The notes beneath the pieces are model-generated. The model made no database searches. It was not told where the DNA came from and was given only the letters and a program-made list of their open reading frames with translations. This document shows, piece after piece, positions 26,670 through 36,731 of a DNA stretch of 64,000 nt (the first letter of the stretch is position 1; each line of letters starts with the position of its first letter). The DNA comes from Marinospirillum celere (GTDB lineage: Bacteria > Pseudomonadota > Gammaproteobacteria > Pseudomonadales > Halomonadaceae), in assembly GCF_900112235.1 (NCBI RefSeq), contig NZ_FOLH01000001.1, positions 868,001 to 932,000 of the forward strand, given 5' to 3'. Made by a program: the position numbers and the translations under genes.

Positions 26670-28914
26670 TTTGGGCAATTTCTTCTTTCATGCGCTTCAG
26701 GCCCTGCTGGTCAAAGCTGATATCCAAAAGCCGGTGGGGAAAGTCTCCTTCCACCCGTAGCAGCAGCCCTTCACCAAATTGCTGGTGAACAACCCTGTCA
26801 CCAACTTTTAGTTCTCCTTCTTCAACTTTCAAAGGCTGGCGTGCTTTGGGTGCTTGTACCCTCGCCTTGATTTCAGGCTGAGGACGATCAGTGACCGCCT
26901 GCCAATACTGGGCCAATAAATCAGGGTAGGCCACCTGCTGGCTTTCAGTTGCGGCAACAGGGTCAGCCAAGGCCTCGGCCCAATAGAGAGCATCTCGAAT
27001 ACTGGCTTCCTGAAGAAAACGACTGGCTGGCCCAGCAGTTTCCCCTTCTGCCAGCACCAATTCTTGACGGGCACGGGTAATAGCCACATAAAAGAGCCGC
27101 CGCTCAGCCTCTTCTTGAGCTGCAGTCAGACGACTAAAACCTGAGGTGTAAGGAAAATCTCCTTCATTTAATCCATAAACGCCCACCCAATCCCATTCCA
27201 AGCCCTTGGCGGCATGAATGGTTTGAATGCTAACCTGAGAGGCTTGTTGGTTCGCTAGGCTGGCAGCGCCCTCCTGCTGGGCGATCTCCAATTCCTCAAT
27301 CCAACGACCCAAAGTGGCCTGACTCTGGCCAGCATAACGCCTTAAACCTTCAATCAGACGCAGGGCCTCATCACCACTTTCCTTGCTGGCTGCTGTTTTT
27401 TTTAACTGTTCCAGAGCATCGGTTGCATTCAACACCCAATCCAGAAAAGTCAGGGGTTTCATTTTGCCAGCCTTGGCGGCCAATTTATTTAACAGCTGCA
27501 GGCGTTTTTGCAGACGTTGGCGCTTTCCTGGCGGCAACTGATCCAAACTGGCATCCAGGGTAGCCTTGCCTCTAACTCTTGCCTGCACCAGGGCCTGGCG
27601 CTCAGGCTCCGTTAAATAAAGGGTTGGAAAACTAAGTAGCTGATAAAAGTCAGCCTGGGCTGCCGGGTGTTGAAAATTGATGCGCCGACCAGGAGCCCCA
27701 TTCAAGGCCAGACGTGCATAAGCCAACAACCCTTTGATCTGCGGTCGATTAAAAAGAAAATGTTCCTGACGGGCCAATTGAAAGGGCTGATGAGCTTTTA
27801 AAAAGGCAAGTTGTACCGCCAGGCTTTGTGACCAGCTACGCACCAGGACACTGGCCTTGCCTTCCGGGTGCTTAAGCTGCCAGGCCTGAAGCTGTTTTAA
27901 GAGCCAGCCAGCACCCTGCCCCTGCGCCAGTTGAGTGCTCTGGGGTTCAACGGCAAGCGTTAATTGTGGAGGCCTTTCACTATTGTGTTGAATCACTTGG
28001 TTGGCTGCCAACGCCAAACTGTGTCCAAAGCGAAAGCTTCTTGAAAGGGGGTATTCCCTGACTCCAGGAAAGTCCTGTTGAAAGCGGTGCAGCATGTAAT
28101 CAGGACGAGCGCCCCGCCATTCATAAATACACTGATCCACATCACCGACAACCATGACCTGAGCTTGACCAGCCAAAGCAACCAACAGCGCCTGTTGAAC
28201 TTCATTAATATCCTGGTATTCATCAACCACCAGATAATCCAGGAAGCCACTGATTTTAGATCGGATCTCCGGGTGCTGATCCAGTACCTGTAGAGGACGC
28301 CAAAGCAGATCATCAAAAAACATCACCTGCTGTTCAGCAAGCAGTTTTTCACGTTCGTCAAAGGCAGCCGCAAAGTGTTTTTGGCTGGCCGCTAGCTCCA
28401 GGTTTTCAGCAACCTCTATCGCGGGCTGCAAACCACTTTTGACCAGGGTGCAGAAGCTTTTGAAAGCTTCCAGCATATCTTCTTCCAGCCAGGGCTGGGC
28501 GTCTTCACCTTGAGTTTCAGCTAATTTTTTGATCGCTTGGCGGCTAAAGCTGTCTTCTACCCATTCTTCCTGCTGTAGGCGTCTGGTCTCCAGATAACCC
28601 CAGCGAACCAGGCTGGCGGTCAAACGATGCCCCAGGGAATGAAAGGTGCGCACATCAGGCAGGCTGACTCTCAGCCCTGCTTGGCCTGCGCGTATTTGTA
28701 ATTTACGGGTAAAGTCTTCACGGGCTGAGCGGTTATACATCACCACCAGAAGTCTGCGTGCGGGCACGCCTTGGTTGAGTAGATGAATAACCCGTTCAAC
28801 CAGAGTGGTCGTTTTGCCTGAACCGGCTACAGCGCGAACCCGAGCATGGCCTTCTTGATGCTTAACAACAGCCAACTGCTCTTCAGTTAAAGCGGTCCAG
28901 CTCAAGAGTAACAA
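26647..28914 (-). CDS. UvrD/Rep-family ATP-dependent DNA helicase
   Basis: A 755-residue superfamily 1A helicase: Q-motif (WTALTEEQLAVVKH), Walker A (RAVAGSGKTTTLVERV), motif II (DYLVVDEYQDINEVQQ), motif III (QVMVVGDVDQCIYEWRGA), motif IV (YPLSRSFRFGH), motif V (SIQTIHAAKGLEWDWVGVYGL) and motif VI (RRLFYVAITRARQELVLA). The C-terminal residues about 700-755 (KVGDRVVHQQFGEGLLLRVEG) form the PcrA/UvrD-like RNA-polymerase-interacting Tudor-like tail. It is shorter and more divergent than housekeeping UvrD, so it is probably a second paralogue in repair. The start is TTG (28914 or 28905), overlapping the DUF1285 gene. Confidence 0.88.
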   Translation of the reverse strand: MLLLSWTALTEEQLAVVKHQEGHARVRAVAGSGKTTTLVERVIHLLNQGVPARRLLVVMYNRSAREDFTRKLQIRAGQAGLRVSLPDVRTFHSLGHRLTASLVRWGYLETRRLQQEEWVEDSFSRQAIKKLAETQGEDAQPWLEEDMLEAFKSFCTLVKSGLQPAIEVAENLELAASQKHFAAAFDEREKLLAEQQVMFFDDLLWRPLQVLDQHPEIRSKISGFLDYLVVDEYQDINEVQQALLVALAGQAQVMVVGDVDQCIYEWRGARPDYMLHRFQQDFPGVREYPLSRSFRFGHSLALAANQVIQHNSERPPQLTLAVEPQSTQLAQGQGAGWLLKQLQAWQLKHPEGKASVLVRSWSQSLAVQLAFLKAHQPFQLARQEHFLFNRPQIKGLLAYARLALNGAPGRRINFQHPAAQADFYQLLSFPTLYLTEPERQALVQARVRGKATLDASLDQLPPGKRQRLQKRLQLLNKLAAKAGKMKPLTFLDWVLNATDALEQLKKTAASKESGDEALRLIEGLRRYAGQSQATLGRWIEELEIAQQEGAASLANQQASQVSIQTIHAAKGLEWDWVGVYGLNEGDFPYTSGFSRLTAAQEEAERRLFYVAITRARQELVLAEGETAGPASRFLQEASIRDALYWAEALADPVAATESQQVAYPDLLAQYWQAVTDRPQPEIKARVQAPKARQPLKVEEGELKVGDRVVHQQFGEGLLLRVEGDFPHRLLDISFDQQGLKRMKEEIAQIRPLQGA

Positions 28915-29471
28915 CCCAGAGAAAACTCTTGGCCACAGCTGGTCACCAGCATACAGGTTTCACCAGTGGCCTCTTCCCGAGCTTCAGCCCAGCCCACCAG
29001 TTGATAATAAACCTGGGGCAAAAGCCGGGCTTCCAAGCGCCCTCTGACCCGCACATAAGGGCGCGGCTCATCATCAGCCGTAAAACGGATTTCCAGGGGG
29101 TGTTCAGCATCCAGCCAGAATTCATCACTAACGTTCGTTTGCAGGCGAATACGGGCGGTTTCGCCCTCTCCTTCCCGCTCAGCAAGAATCACCAAAAAAG
29201 GCGCATCCTCCACTTCAACACGCACTTTTTCTACAGGGGTCACCAGGTAGTGGTTGCCATCCTCTTCTTTGCGTAGCAGGGTGGAAAAAAGGCGGACCAA
29301 AGAGGTGCGGGTAAAAGGCTGGCCTTCGTGATACCAGTGTCCCTTGGCATCGATTTTAAGATCAACCTCAACCAGGCGTTCAGGTTGCCAGTTTTCAACC
29401 GGCAATTGGCTGGCTTCACCTGCATTCTTTTCAATCCGGGTAATCAGGCCCGAAAGGCTTGTGGCAGTCAT
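28902..29471 (-). CDS. DUF1285 family protein
   Basis: A 189-residue protein matching DUF1285: IDAKGHWYHEGQPFTRTSLVRLFSTLLRKEEDGNHYLVTPVEKVRVEVEDAPFLV, then the C-terminal LEIRFTADDEPRPYVRVRGRLEARLLPQVYYQLVGWAE. The structure of this family is known, but no function is established. It lies 3 bases after the TetR gene stop and overlaps the helicase start by 13 bases, so TetR-DUF1285-helicase form an operon. Confidence 0.88.
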   Translation of the reverse strand: MTATSLSGLITRIEKNAGEASQLPVENWQPERLVEVDLKIDAKGHWYHEGQPFTRTSLVRLFSTLLRKEEDGNHYLVTPVEKVRVEVEDAPFLVILAEREGEGETARIRLQTNVSDEFWLDAEHPLEIRFTADDEPRPYVRVRGRLEARLLPQVYYQLVGWAEAREEATGETCMLVTSCGQEFSLGCYS

Positions 29472-29474
29472 GCT

Positions 29475-30152
29475 TCAACGCTCAACGGTTTTACTGATCA
29501 GCGCTTCCTGGTGCTTACGACCGCGTTGCCCCCGGTTCCCCAAGCGCACACCGATATCCATCATAAAGCGGAAAAACTCATCCTTGTCTTCAATCACATC
29601 CTGAAAGAATTCGGATTGATAAAGTACGGCCGCGCCATGAACAAATGCCCAGGAAGCACAGTAGTGGAAATAAGGTGGCACCTCTTCCAGGTGCCCTTCA
29701 TCCACTCGGGAGGTAATCAAATCAGACAGACTTTCCAGGTTTTTGGCCCGAAACTGATGCAGCTCTTCAATCATTTCTGGAATGACATTGGCTTTTACCA
29801 GCTTTTCTTCAAGACGGTTAAAGAGCAGGTATTTGGCGGGTTCTTGCATGCGGAATTCAAAGTAGGCTTTGGAAAGCGCTTCTTTGTTTTCAGCAATTTC
29901 CGGCAAGCGGAAGAGATTTGCCATTTCCCGCTCATAATCCAGCATTAAACGTAGGTAGATCTCCGCTTTGGTACTGAAATGCTTATAAATGGTTCCTTTG
30001 CCGATATTGACCTTCTCGGCAATCATTTCAACTGTCACCTTGTCTTCACCCAATTCCAAAAACAGCTCCAGCGCTGCATCAAGAATACGGGCTTCACGCT
30101 GGCGAAATTCCCTAACGCGGCGTGCTTGTTTTTCTACCGGTGATTCAGCCAT
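29475..30152 (-). CDS. TetR-family transcriptional regulator
   Basis: The N-terminal HTH reads REARILDAALELFLELGEDKVTVEMIAEKVNIGKGTIYKHFSTKAEIYLRLM, a clear TetR_N domain. A helical ligand-binding domain of about 150 residues follows with no recognised subfamily. It leads a minus-strand operon with DUF1285 and the helicase. The gene is a possible candidate for a PsrA-like fatty-acid regulator near the ETF genes, but its sequence does not itself show that and its location 5 kb away is not evidence. Confidence 0.88.
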   Translation of the reverse strand: MAESPVEKQARRVREFRQREARILDAALELFLELGEDKVTVEMIAEKVNIGKGTIYKHFSTKAEIYLRLMLDYEREMANLFRLPEIAENKEALSKAYFEFRMQEPAKYLLFNRLEEKLVKANVIPEMIEELHQFRAKNLESLSDLITSRVDEGHLEEVPPYFHYCASWAFVHGAAVLYQSEFFQDVIEDKDEFFRFMMDIGVRLGNRGQRGRKHQEALISKTVER

Positions 30153-30188
30153 GGTTTACTCCTCAGACTTGTGACCCAATTAGCCTTT

Positions 30189-31031
30189 TCAGTCAACAAG
30201 GTAATCCTCTTTGCTGTTGCTGACAAGCCCGGAAGTCTGTTTACGCGCTAAAGGAAAGAGTCGAAAGAAGTTTTCAGTTGTTTGATGAGCAAGAAATTCA
30301 CTGTCTAAACCCCGTAATTCAGCAATAAACTCGGCCACATCACGAACATAGCCAGGTTCATTTTGTTTACCGCGATGAGGGACAGGAGCCAAGTAGGGGC
30401 TATCCGTTTCCACCAACAAGCGATCCAGTGGCAGGACTTCGGCAACCTGGCGGAGCTGTTTGGCTGAATTGAAGGTAACGATACCAGAAAGAGAAATATA
30501 AAAGCCCAAACCCACCATCTGACGGGCAAACTCCAAGTCTTCAGTAAAGCAATGGATGACGCCCTGCCCACCCTGTTCGGCATAGGCTTTCAGGAGTCGG
30601 TAGGTATCTTCCTTGGCTTCACGGGTATGCACAATGACCGGTTTATTCACTGCCAGGGCTGCATCCAAATGCATTTGGAAATAATCCTGCTGAAGCTGGT
30701 GATTATCCTGATCATAGTGATAATCCAAACCGGTTTCGCCCAAAGCAACCAGGTCATCGGCTGAAGCCAGTTCTGTGAGTTCTTCCAGGGTAATGGGACG
30801 GTCCGGCTGGTGCAGAGGATGTAAGCCCACACTGAGGCTGACATCCTTATAGGGTGCAATCAATTCACGCAGACTATCCAGCTTCCAGGGGTTAACGCTA
30901 ATCGCCAGAAAATGACCGACTCCCCGCTTTCTGGCTACTTCCAACACACCGTCAAGCCCGGCCTCTAAACCGGTTGTTGTCTTTTCCAGATCCAGCATGT
31001 CCAGATGGCAGTGGGAATCAACCAAAAACAT
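30189..31031 (-). CDS. tatD: TatD family metal-dependent hydrolase (YcfH type)
   Basis: A 280-residue TIM-barrel hydrolase. The metal ligands are visible in MFLVDSHCHLDM, ALGETGLDYHYD, PVIVHTREA, VIHCFT and LLVETDSPYLAP. It is the YcfH-type TatD that lies downstream of holB and pilZ in many gammaproteobacteria; related proteins are 3'-5' deoxyribonucleases. The last 20 residues (KQTSGLVSNSKEDYLVD) extend the usual C-terminus. End of the fab-pabC-mltG-tmk-holB operon. Confidence 0.92.
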   Translation of the reverse strand: MFLVDSHCHLDMLDLEKTTTGLEAGLDGVLEVARKRGVGHFLAISVNPWKLDSLRELIAPYKDVSLSVGLHPLHQPDRPITLEELTELASADDLVALGETGLDYHYDQDNHQLQQDYFQMHLDAALAVNKPVIVHTREAKEDTYRLLKAYAEQGGQGVIHCFTEDLEFARQMVGLGFYISLSGIVTFNSAKQLRQVAEVLPLDRLLVETDSPYLAPVPHRGKQNEPGYVRDVAEFIAELRGLDSEFLAHQTTENFFRLFPLARKQTSGLVSNSKEDYLVD

Positions 31032-31045
31032 AAACGTGAAAACTC

Positions 31046-31381
31046 CTAGAGGGTATGAGTGGGTTTATCAGTATTCAGCAGGCCAGCAAGCAGGTCTTCT
31101 ATAAAGTAGCGAGGTGAATCTTCATCCTCTGCAAAGTGCACACCAATTCCAGGTGTTTTGCGGCCCTGAGCACCCACAGGGGTACGCCAAACCATAGTGC
31201 CGTAAACCTTGATCGGGTCAGGCTCTTCAGGTAACTGCAAATTAACTTCAATACGATCCCCCGGTAGAAAGCTGCGACTAGTGGGAATAAACAAGCCGCC
31301 GCGCTTTAAAAAAGGCATATAGGCTGCATGCAAAGCCTGCTTGTCTTTGAGATTCAGTGTTAGTGTTTTGGTTTCACTCAT
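31046..31381 (-). CDS. PilZ domain protein
   Basis: A 111-residue type IV pilus-linked PilZ: KQALHAAYMPFLKRGGLFIPTSRSFLPGDRIEVNLQLPEEPDPIKVYGTMVWRTP. The c-di-GMP motif RxxxR is absent at the N-terminus, as in P. aeruginosa PilZ itself, which does not bind c-di-GMP. It probably acts as a protein-protein partner (PilB/FimX) in pilus assembly. It overlaps holB by 8 bases, the same arrangement as in Pseudomonas. Confidence 0.87.
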   Translation of the reverse strand: MSETKTLTLNLKDKQALHAAYMPFLKRGGLFIPTSRSFLPGDRIEVNLQLPEEPDPIKVYGTMVWRTPVGAQGRKTPGIGVHFAEDEDSPRYFIEDLLAGLLNTDKPTHTL

Positions 31382-32360
31382 GACCCAGCTCCTGTGTCCA
31401 CCTGATCAACAACTTTTCAATAAAGAGTTCATGATTGGGGTTCTTATTCAGCAATAAGCGATCTTGCTTTAAATGAGCATCCAAATTCAACAGCTGACGT
31501 GCTGAAAAAAGCTGTCCCCAGTGGCGATACAAGGGCAGTTGACGCGAATCCATAACACCCGCTTCGCCCTGAAGCTGTAATCTTAGGGTATCAGCCAACC
31601 AAGCCTGAAGGTAGTCCAGCAAATCAGCCAGAGTAAAGCTTTTCAAACGAGCAGCCAATTCGCTTGGATCACCGCCTCTGTTCAGGGTTTCCATCGTTTG
31701 CAGCAATAGCTGACGCGGCTCTTCCAGTTCAGGGCTGGCCAGCTTCCAGGCTTGCAAAGGGCGCCCACCTGCGGCTTTTAAGAGCGTTTCTGGACACTGC
31801 TCATCCGTTAGCTGGCAAGCCAACCAGTTACTGCCTTCAGAGAGTGGTGGTGCTTTTACAGCCCATTGCTGGCAGCGGCTGCGAATCGTTGCGGGAAGGT
31901 TGGAAGGTTGATCACTGACCAAAACAAACTGGGTGCGGGGTTCAGGTTCTTCCAGGGTTTTCAGCAGCGCATTGGCTGCATTGATATTCATGGCTTCAGC
32001 AGGCCAAAGCAGTACCAGCTTGTAACCACCGCGCTGCGCACTTTGTTGAACCTGCGCATTCATTTCCCTGATCTGGTCCACTTTTATTGCTTTGCCTTCT
32101 GCTTCTGGATACACGCCATGCCAATCCGGGTGAAAACCAGAATACAAAAGCTGGCAGGCCGAGCAGCGTCCACAGGGGTGATTAACATCTGGCTGTTCAC
32201 ACAAAAGGAAGTGTGCCAGTGCCCTTGCCAGCGTTCGCTTACCCAAACCGGGCAAACCACTCAACAAAATGGCATGCGGCAGGCGATCATCAGTCAGCTG
32301 CTGTAACCACTGGCGCCAGATATCAGCATGCCAGGGTAAGGGCAAAGCTGGCTTAGGCAT
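31374..32360 (-). CDS. holB: DNA polymerase III delta-prime subunit
   Basis: A 328-residue clamp-loader subunit. It has a P-loop-like [23 protein letters not shown], the zinc-binding module CGRCSACQ followed by [31 protein letters not shown], the sensor region [35 protein letters not shown] (with the SRC motif) and the helical C-terminus. It holds the beta-clamp loader together at the replication fork. It overlaps tmk by 8 bases and pilZ by 8 bases. Confidence 0.94.
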   Translation of the reverse strand: MPKPALPLPWHADIWRQWLQQLTDDRLPHAILLSGLPGLGKRTLARALAHFLLCEQPDVNHPCGRCSACQLLYSGFHPDWHGVYPEAEGKAIKVDQIREMNAQVQQSAQRGGYKLVLLWPAEAMNINAANALLKTLEEPEPRTQFVLVSDQPSNLPATIRSRCQQWAVKAPPLSEGSNWLACQLTDEQCPETLLKAAGGRPLQAWKLASPELEEPRQLLLQTMETLNRGGDPSELAARLKSFTLADLLDYLQAWLADTLRLQLQGEAGVMDSRQLPLYRHWGQLFSARQLLNLDAHLKQDRLLLNKNPNHELFIEKLLIRWTQELGHE

Positions 32361-33027
32361 CTCGGCCTTCCTTTTCTTGCTGATTTTTCCAGGCCAACAA
32401 ACTGGGTATAAGTGCTTCTTTTAAATCCTTTTGGACAGCTTCCAGAGATTGATCCGCATTAATAACCCGAAAACGCAGTGGGTTTTTTAAAGCTTGATTC
32501 AAATAGCCTTCTCGAACACGTTGGAAAAAGGCTTGGTGTTCCTGCTCGAAACGATCCGGCTGCTGTCCTCTGGCAGCGACCCGAGCAGTAGCGGCTTCAA
32601 CTGGCATATCCAATAGAAAAGTCAGATCCGGCTCCAGGTTTTCCTGAACCAGTTTTTCCAACTGGTGGATTCTACTTTCACTCTGGCCTCTGCCCCGCCC
32701 CTGGTAGGCATAGGTTGCATCAGTAAAACGATCACAAACCACCCAGGTGCCAGCAGCCAGAGCAGGTTTGATCACTTCTTCCAAATGCTGGGCGCGGGCT
32801 GCAAACATCAGCAAGAGCTCTGTCAGTTCATGAGGCTTTTCGCCATCATTGGCCAACAGAAGATCACGAATGCGCTCAGCCAAAGGTGTACCACCCGGTT
32901 CGCGGGTGGCGATCCAGGGAATGGATGCCGCCTGAAGCTGTTGCGTTAAGTAAGCAAGGTTGGTCGTCTTGCCAACACCCTCACCACCCTCCAGGGTTAT
33001 AAAGCAACCTCTTTGCACCTCACTCAT
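32353..33027 (-). CDS. tmk: Thymidylate kinase
   Basis: A 224-residue kinase: P-loop [14 protein letters not shown], the DRX motif in [20 protein letters not shown], the [19 protein letters not shown] substrate loop and a LID with [12 protein letters not shown]. It phosphorylates dTMP to dTDP. Overlaps mltG by 4 bases (ATGA type) and holB by 8, so translation is coupled. Confidence 0.95.
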   Translation of the reverse strand: MSEVQRGCFITLEGGEGVGKTTNLAYLTQQLQAASIPWIATREPGGTPLAERIRDLLLANDGEKPHELTELLLMFAARAQHLEEVIKPALAAGTWVVCDRFTDATYAYQGRGRGQSESRIHQLEKLVQENLEPDLTFLLDMPVEAATARVAARGQQPDRFEQEHQAFFQRVREGYLNQALKNPLRFRVINADQSLEAVQKDLKEALIPSLLAWKNQQEKEGRDA

Positions 33028-34085
33028 TCCGTTTCCTCGGTTTCTTCAGCTTCAACATCCATAGGTGCCGCAGGCCAGGAGCGGTAACCTTCACGACGAT
33101 TACGTTGAAACTCGCGCACAGCCTGGTTGTGCTCTTGCAAGGTGCGTGAGAATTGGTGAGTGCCATCCCCACGTGCGACAAAATACAGAGTATCACCATC
33201 AGCCGGGTTAACGCTGGCTCTCAAAGCGCCCTCACCGGGCATAGCGATGGGTGTCGGTGGCAAGCCTGAAATCACATAGGTATTCCAGGGTGTAGGCTCA
33301 CGCAAGTCAGAACGGGTAATACGCCCCTGGTAACGCTCACCCATACCATAAATCACTGTTGGATCGGTTTGCAGGCGCATGCCTTTTTGTAGGCGACGCA
33401 CAAAGACCCCGGCAATATCTTCGCGCTCGAAAGGAGCACCCGTTTCCCTTTCAATAATTGATGCCATAATCAGAGCTTCATAGGGTGAGTCATAGGGCAA
33501 ACCCGCCTGACGAGTTTCCCAAACTTGATCGAGCAGGCCCTTCATTTTGCGGTTGGCCAGCCTCAGTAAATCCAGGTCACGCATGCCCTTAAAGTAGGTA
33601 TAAGTATCCGGAAAAAACCATCCTTCAGCCGGTTGATCAGGCATGCCTACAGCTTCCATGATTTCTTCTTCACTCCAGTCCTGAGTGAGTGGTTCCAATT
33701 TTTCCGCCCTTGCCAGCGCTTGACGCATTTCCCGGAAAGTCCAGCCCTCCAGAAGAGTTAACCGATAGGTGATTACGTCGCCCTGCATCAGCTGTTGGTG
33801 CAAACCAAGCAGATGTGTACCTGGCTCCAGTTCGTACTCACCCGCTCGGATGGGTTTTTCAGGTGGAGAAATACGCAGCCAAAGTCGCATAGGCAGGGTG
33901 GAGTTAATCCAGCCATCCTGCTCAAACTGATTAAGTAAGCTGATAAAGCTACGTCCCTGGCTGACTTCCAGTATCTGGGGTTCATCAATCTTCAGGGGCT
34001 CATGCAGTTGTTGGTATAACCAGAAGGCCAGAGCAACCAGAGTTGCCAGAGACAATGTTAGTCCGAGGACCAGAATTTTTTTCAT
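33024..34085 (-). CDS. mltG: Endolytic murein transglycosylase MltG
   Basis: A 353-residue inner-membrane protein with one N-terminal segment ([22 protein letters not shown]). The YceG-type catalytic domain has [42 protein letters not shown], with the catalytic glutamate in ERETGAP, and [37 protein letters not shown]. It cuts nascent glycan strands and is thought to set chain length. Ends in an acidic [12 protein letters not shown] tail. Between pabC and tmk as in E. coli. Confidence 0.94.
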   Translation of the reverse strand: MKKILVLGLTLSLATLVALAFWLYQQLHEPLKIDEPQILEVSQGRSFISLLNQFEQDGWINSTLPMRLWLRISPPEKPIRAGEYELEPGTHLLGLHQQLMQGDVITYRLTLLEGWTFREMRQALARAEKLEPLTQDWSEEEIMEAVGMPDQPAEGWFFPDTYTYFKGMRDLDLLRLANRKMKGLLDQVWETRQAGLPYDSPYEALIMASIIERETGAPFEREDIAGVFVRRLQKGMRLQTDPTVIYGMGERYQGRITRSDLREPTPWNTYVISGLPPTPIAMPGEGALRASVNPADGDTLYFVARGDGTHQFSRTLQEHNQAVREFQRNRREGYRSWPAAPMDVEAEETEETE

Positions 34086-34096
34086 CTATCAGACCC

Positions 34097-34942
34097 TTAG
34101 CTCAAGGGAAGCCCCATCTTGGGGTGGAAGGTTTGCATTAGCTCTTGTGTTTTTGAGCCTAGTGGCCAGCGCCCCAGGTGTCCAGCTTCGCTTTGCAATG
34201 ACACTACCGGCCAGATCCCTTGAACACTGTTACAGACAAAAACCTCGTCGGCCTTTTGAAGCTGTGCGAGCTTGGCTGTTTCCAGTTCACGCACAGGAAA
34301 GGAATCCAAAAGCTGACGACGCATTACACCAGCCAAAGCGCCCGTTGCCAAGGAGGGTGTCCACCAGCAGCCTTCCGCATACCAAAAAACATTACGGGCG
34401 ATGCCTTCAATGATTTGGTCGTCACCCTTGTATAAAAGGGCTTCCGGATAAGCCTCAGGACAGGCATCAGACGCCAGGACCTGGCAAAGGCGATTCAGGT
34501 GCTTGCTGGCTGTTTGGGGGCCAGCAGCAGGTGAAGGCATCCACCACAGGGGAATCCCCTGATAGGCTTCTGCTATCAAGCTTAAAGGCCGTGCCTGGAG
34601 TACCCTATGCCAGCGCTGGCTGCTGGTGCTACGCCGATAACCTCGACCACCCGGTCCAGCCAACAACATGACTTTGAGCATACCCTCTTCAAGCCTGGCT
34701 GCCAGCTGCTCAACTTCCTGCTCAAGGCAACTCCAAAAGCTCTGGTCCAAATGGGCACCCAAACCCTCCAGGCCGCTTCTCAAGCGTTGTAAATGCGCCG
34801 GCCAAAAAATGGCTTGTCCTTGCCAAACACGAATACTTGTAAAGACCCCTTCTCCAAATGCCAATGCTCGACTGGCTAAAAGCCAGTCGAGATCTTCAGG
34901 AGCTGGAATACGACCATCTGTCAGTGTTTGGTGAAAGGACAT
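34097..34942 (-). CDS. pabC: Aminodeoxychorismate lyase
   Basis: A 281-residue class IV PLP enzyme: DWLLASRALAFGEGVFTSIRVWQGQAIFWPAHLQRL, TASKHLNRL (catalytic lysine), EALLYKGDDQIIEGIARNVFWYAEG and TPSLATGALAGVMRRQLLDSF. It converts 4-amino-4-deoxychorismate to p-aminobenzoate and pyruvate for folate synthesis. It sits 8 bases after fabF and 11 before mltG, in the conserved cluster. Confidence 0.92.
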   Translation of the reverse strand: MSFHQTLTDGRIPAPEDLDWLLASRALAFGEGVFTSIRVWQGQAIFWPAHLQRLRSGLEGLGAHLDQSFWSCLEQEVEQLAARLEEGMLKVMLLAGPGGRGYRRSTSSQRWHRVLQARPLSLIAEAYQGIPLWWMPSPAAGPQTASKHLNRLCQVLASDACPEAYPEALLYKGDDQIIEGIARNVFWYAEGCWWTPSLATGALAGVMRRQLLDSFPVRELETAKLAQLQKADEVFVCNSVQGIWPVVSLQSEAGHLGRWPLGSKTQELMQTFHPKMGLPLS

Positions 34943-34950
34943 GCGTCCAG

Positions 34951-36189
34951 TTAAACCTTACTGAAAATCAGGCTGCCATTGGTGCCACCAAAGCCAAAGG
35001 AGTTGGAGAGCGTATGCTTGATCTCCATTTGGCGTGCTTCGTGAGGCACATAATCCAAGGTGCAGTTTTCGTCCAGGTTATCCAGATTGATAGTTGGCGG
35101 AGCAACCTGGTCACGAATCGCCAATACACAGAACACAGCTTCGACAGCACCTGCAGCGCCCAACAGGTGGCCAATCATAGACTTAGTCGAACTGACCGCA
35201 ACCTGCTTAGCAGCAGCACCCATAATAGCTTCAACGGCCTTGCTTTCGGCAACATCACCTGCAGGTGTTGAAGTACCATGGGCATTGATGTAATTGATCT
35301 GCTCAGGGTTCAAGCCGGAATCCTTGATGGCATTACGCATGGAAGCTGCTGCACCACTGCCGTCAGCCGGGGGCAAGGTCATATGGTGGGCATCATCACT
35401 CATACCAAAGCCGGTTAGCTCGGCATAAATGGTCGCGCCCCTGGCTTTGGCATGTTCATATTCTTCCAGTACCAGAACGCCTGCACCATCACCCAAGACA
35501 AAACCATCCCGGTCTTTATCCCAAGGGCGGCTGGCCGCTTTGGGGTCATCATTACGCGTTGAGAGTGCACGGGCAGCGCCAAAACCAGCAACGCCCAGTG
35601 GAGTACTGGCACATTCTGCACCACCACAAATCATTACATCGGCATCGCCATAGGCAATGGTTCTGGCGGAGTAGCCGATATTATGAGTTCCTGTGGTGCA
35701 GGCCGTGGTAATGGCAATATTGGGCCCTTTGAAACCATAGCGAATAGCCAGGTTGCCAGAGATCATGTTGATAATGGAGCCAGGCACAAAGAAAGGAGAA
35801 ACCTTGCGAGGGCCGCCTTTGTTGAGCGCATCATGGTTGTGCTCAATCATAGGCAGACCACCAATACCCGAGCCAATTGCTGCACCGATGCGGTCAGCAT
35901 TCTGTTCAGTTGTTTCCAGGCCTGAATTCTCTATCGCCTGAATCGCTGCAGCCATCCCGTACTGGATGAAGGTATCCATTTTGCGGGCATCTTTCTTGGA
36001 CATATAGTCTTCGACATTGAAGCCCTTAACCTGGGCCGCAAAATGCGTTGAAAAGCCAGTTACGTCAAAATTCTCAATAGGAGCCATGCCACTTTGGCCA
36101 GCCAGAATCCCCTTCCAGGAGTCTTCCAGATTATTAGCCAGAGGGGTTACCAACCCCATCCCAGTAACCACTACTCTTCTACGTGACAT
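34951..36189 (-). CDS. fabF: Beta-ketoacyl-ACP synthase II
   Basis: A 412-residue condensing enzyme beginning [31 protein letters not shown]. The triad is Cys in [13 protein letters not shown], His in [11 protein letters not shown] and His in [14 protein letters not shown]. It elongates acyl-ACP with malonyl-ACP, including the palmitoleoyl step. It is preceded by acpP with a terminator-like hairpin between them, so it probably gets less transcript than acpP. Confidence 0.96.
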   Translation of the reverse strand: MSRRRVVVTGMGLVTPLANNLEDSWKGILAGQSGMAPIENFDVTGFSTHFAAQVKGFNVEDYMSKKDARKMDTFIQYGMAAAIQAIENSGLETTEQNADRIGAAIGSGIGGLPMIEHNHDALNKGGPRKVSPFFVPGSIINMISGNLAIRYGFKGPNIAITTACTTGTHNIGYSARTIAYGDADVMICGGAECASTPLGVAGFGAARALSTRNDDPKAASRPWDKDRDGFVLGDGAGVLVLEEYEHAKARGATIYAELTGFGMSDDAHHMTLPPADGSGAAASMRNAIKDSGLNPEQINYINAHGTSTPAGDVAESKAVEAIMGAAAKQVAVSSTKSMIGHLLGAAGAVEAVFCVLAIRDQVAPPTINLDNLDENCTLDYVPHEARQMEIKHTLSNSFGFGGTNGSLIFSKV

Positions 36190-36275
36190 GCCCCTTCCTC
36201 CAAATTCTTACTCATCAGATCTAAGACCCTAACAGGATCCAGTATAAATTGCGGTGCATTATATCCTAAAAAAAC

Positions 36276-36308
36276 AAAAACCGCCGCACCCGAAGGTGAA
36301 GCGGTTTT
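36276..36308 (-). terminator. Terminator or attenuator between acpP and fabF
   Basis: On the minus strand AAAACCGC-TTCACC pairs with GGTG-CGGCGGTTTT over a TTCG loop with one or two mismatches, followed by a T-rich stretch. Located 55 bases after the acpP stop. It would allow acpP mRNA to exceed fabF mRNA. Confidence 0.8.
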
Positions 36309-36363
36309 CTGTGAAGCCAGTCAAATACAGCCTGACTTACACTGCCAGACAGCAAGCTCTTGC

Positions 36364-36597
36364 TTACTGATGAGCGTTGACGTAGTCGACAGCTTCTTGG
36401 ACAGTGGTAATTTTCTCAGCTTCTTCGTCTGGGATTTCGGTCTCGAATTCTTCTTCAAGAGCCATAACCAGCTCAACAGTGTCCAGAGAATCAGCGCCCA
36501 GGTCCTCGACGAAGGAGGAGGAGTTCTGAATTTCCTCTTCTTTAACACCCAGTTGTTCGGCGACGATCTTCTTTACGCGCTCTTCGATGGTACTCAT
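36364..36597 (-). CDS. acpP: Acyl carrier protein
   Basis: A 77-residue acidic protein: [24 protein letters not shown], then [38 protein letters not shown]. The serine of GADSLD takes the 4'-phosphopantetheine arm that carries growing acyl chains. It has its own promoter upstream and a terminator-like hairpin downstream, as expected for one of the most abundant small proteins in the cell. Confidence 0.98.
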   Translation of the reverse strand: MSTIEERVKKIVAEQLGVKEEEIQNSSSFVEDLGADSLDTVELVMALEEEFETEIPDEEAEKITTVQEAVDYVNAHQ

Positions 36598-36627
36598 AAC
36601 GTTTGTTTGCTCCTGGTTAGAGTCTTG

Positions 36628-36682
36628 CCGTGCATTGATCTAAATTGCACGGTAGTTTATAAACCGAAGTGGACTCTTGCAA
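36628..36682 (-). promoter_or_regulatory. acpP promoter with leader inverted repeat
   Basis: On the minus strand a -35 TTGCAA (36682-36677) and -10 TAAACT (36659-36654) are 17 bases apart. Starting at or just before the expected transcription start is an inverted repeat CCGTGCA-N11-TGCACGG (36628-36652), which could be an operator or a stabilising 5' stem-loop. Confidence 0.6.
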
Positions 36683-36731
36683 CCTAAAATCACTGATTTC
36701 GGTTAAAAAAGCCCACTCCGAAGAAAAGGTT

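Noticed and set aside
30300-30583. Alternative minus-strand ORFs within tatD and similar overlapping frames elsewhere
   Set aside because: They lie inside clearly conserved genes in another phase and have no recognisable product.
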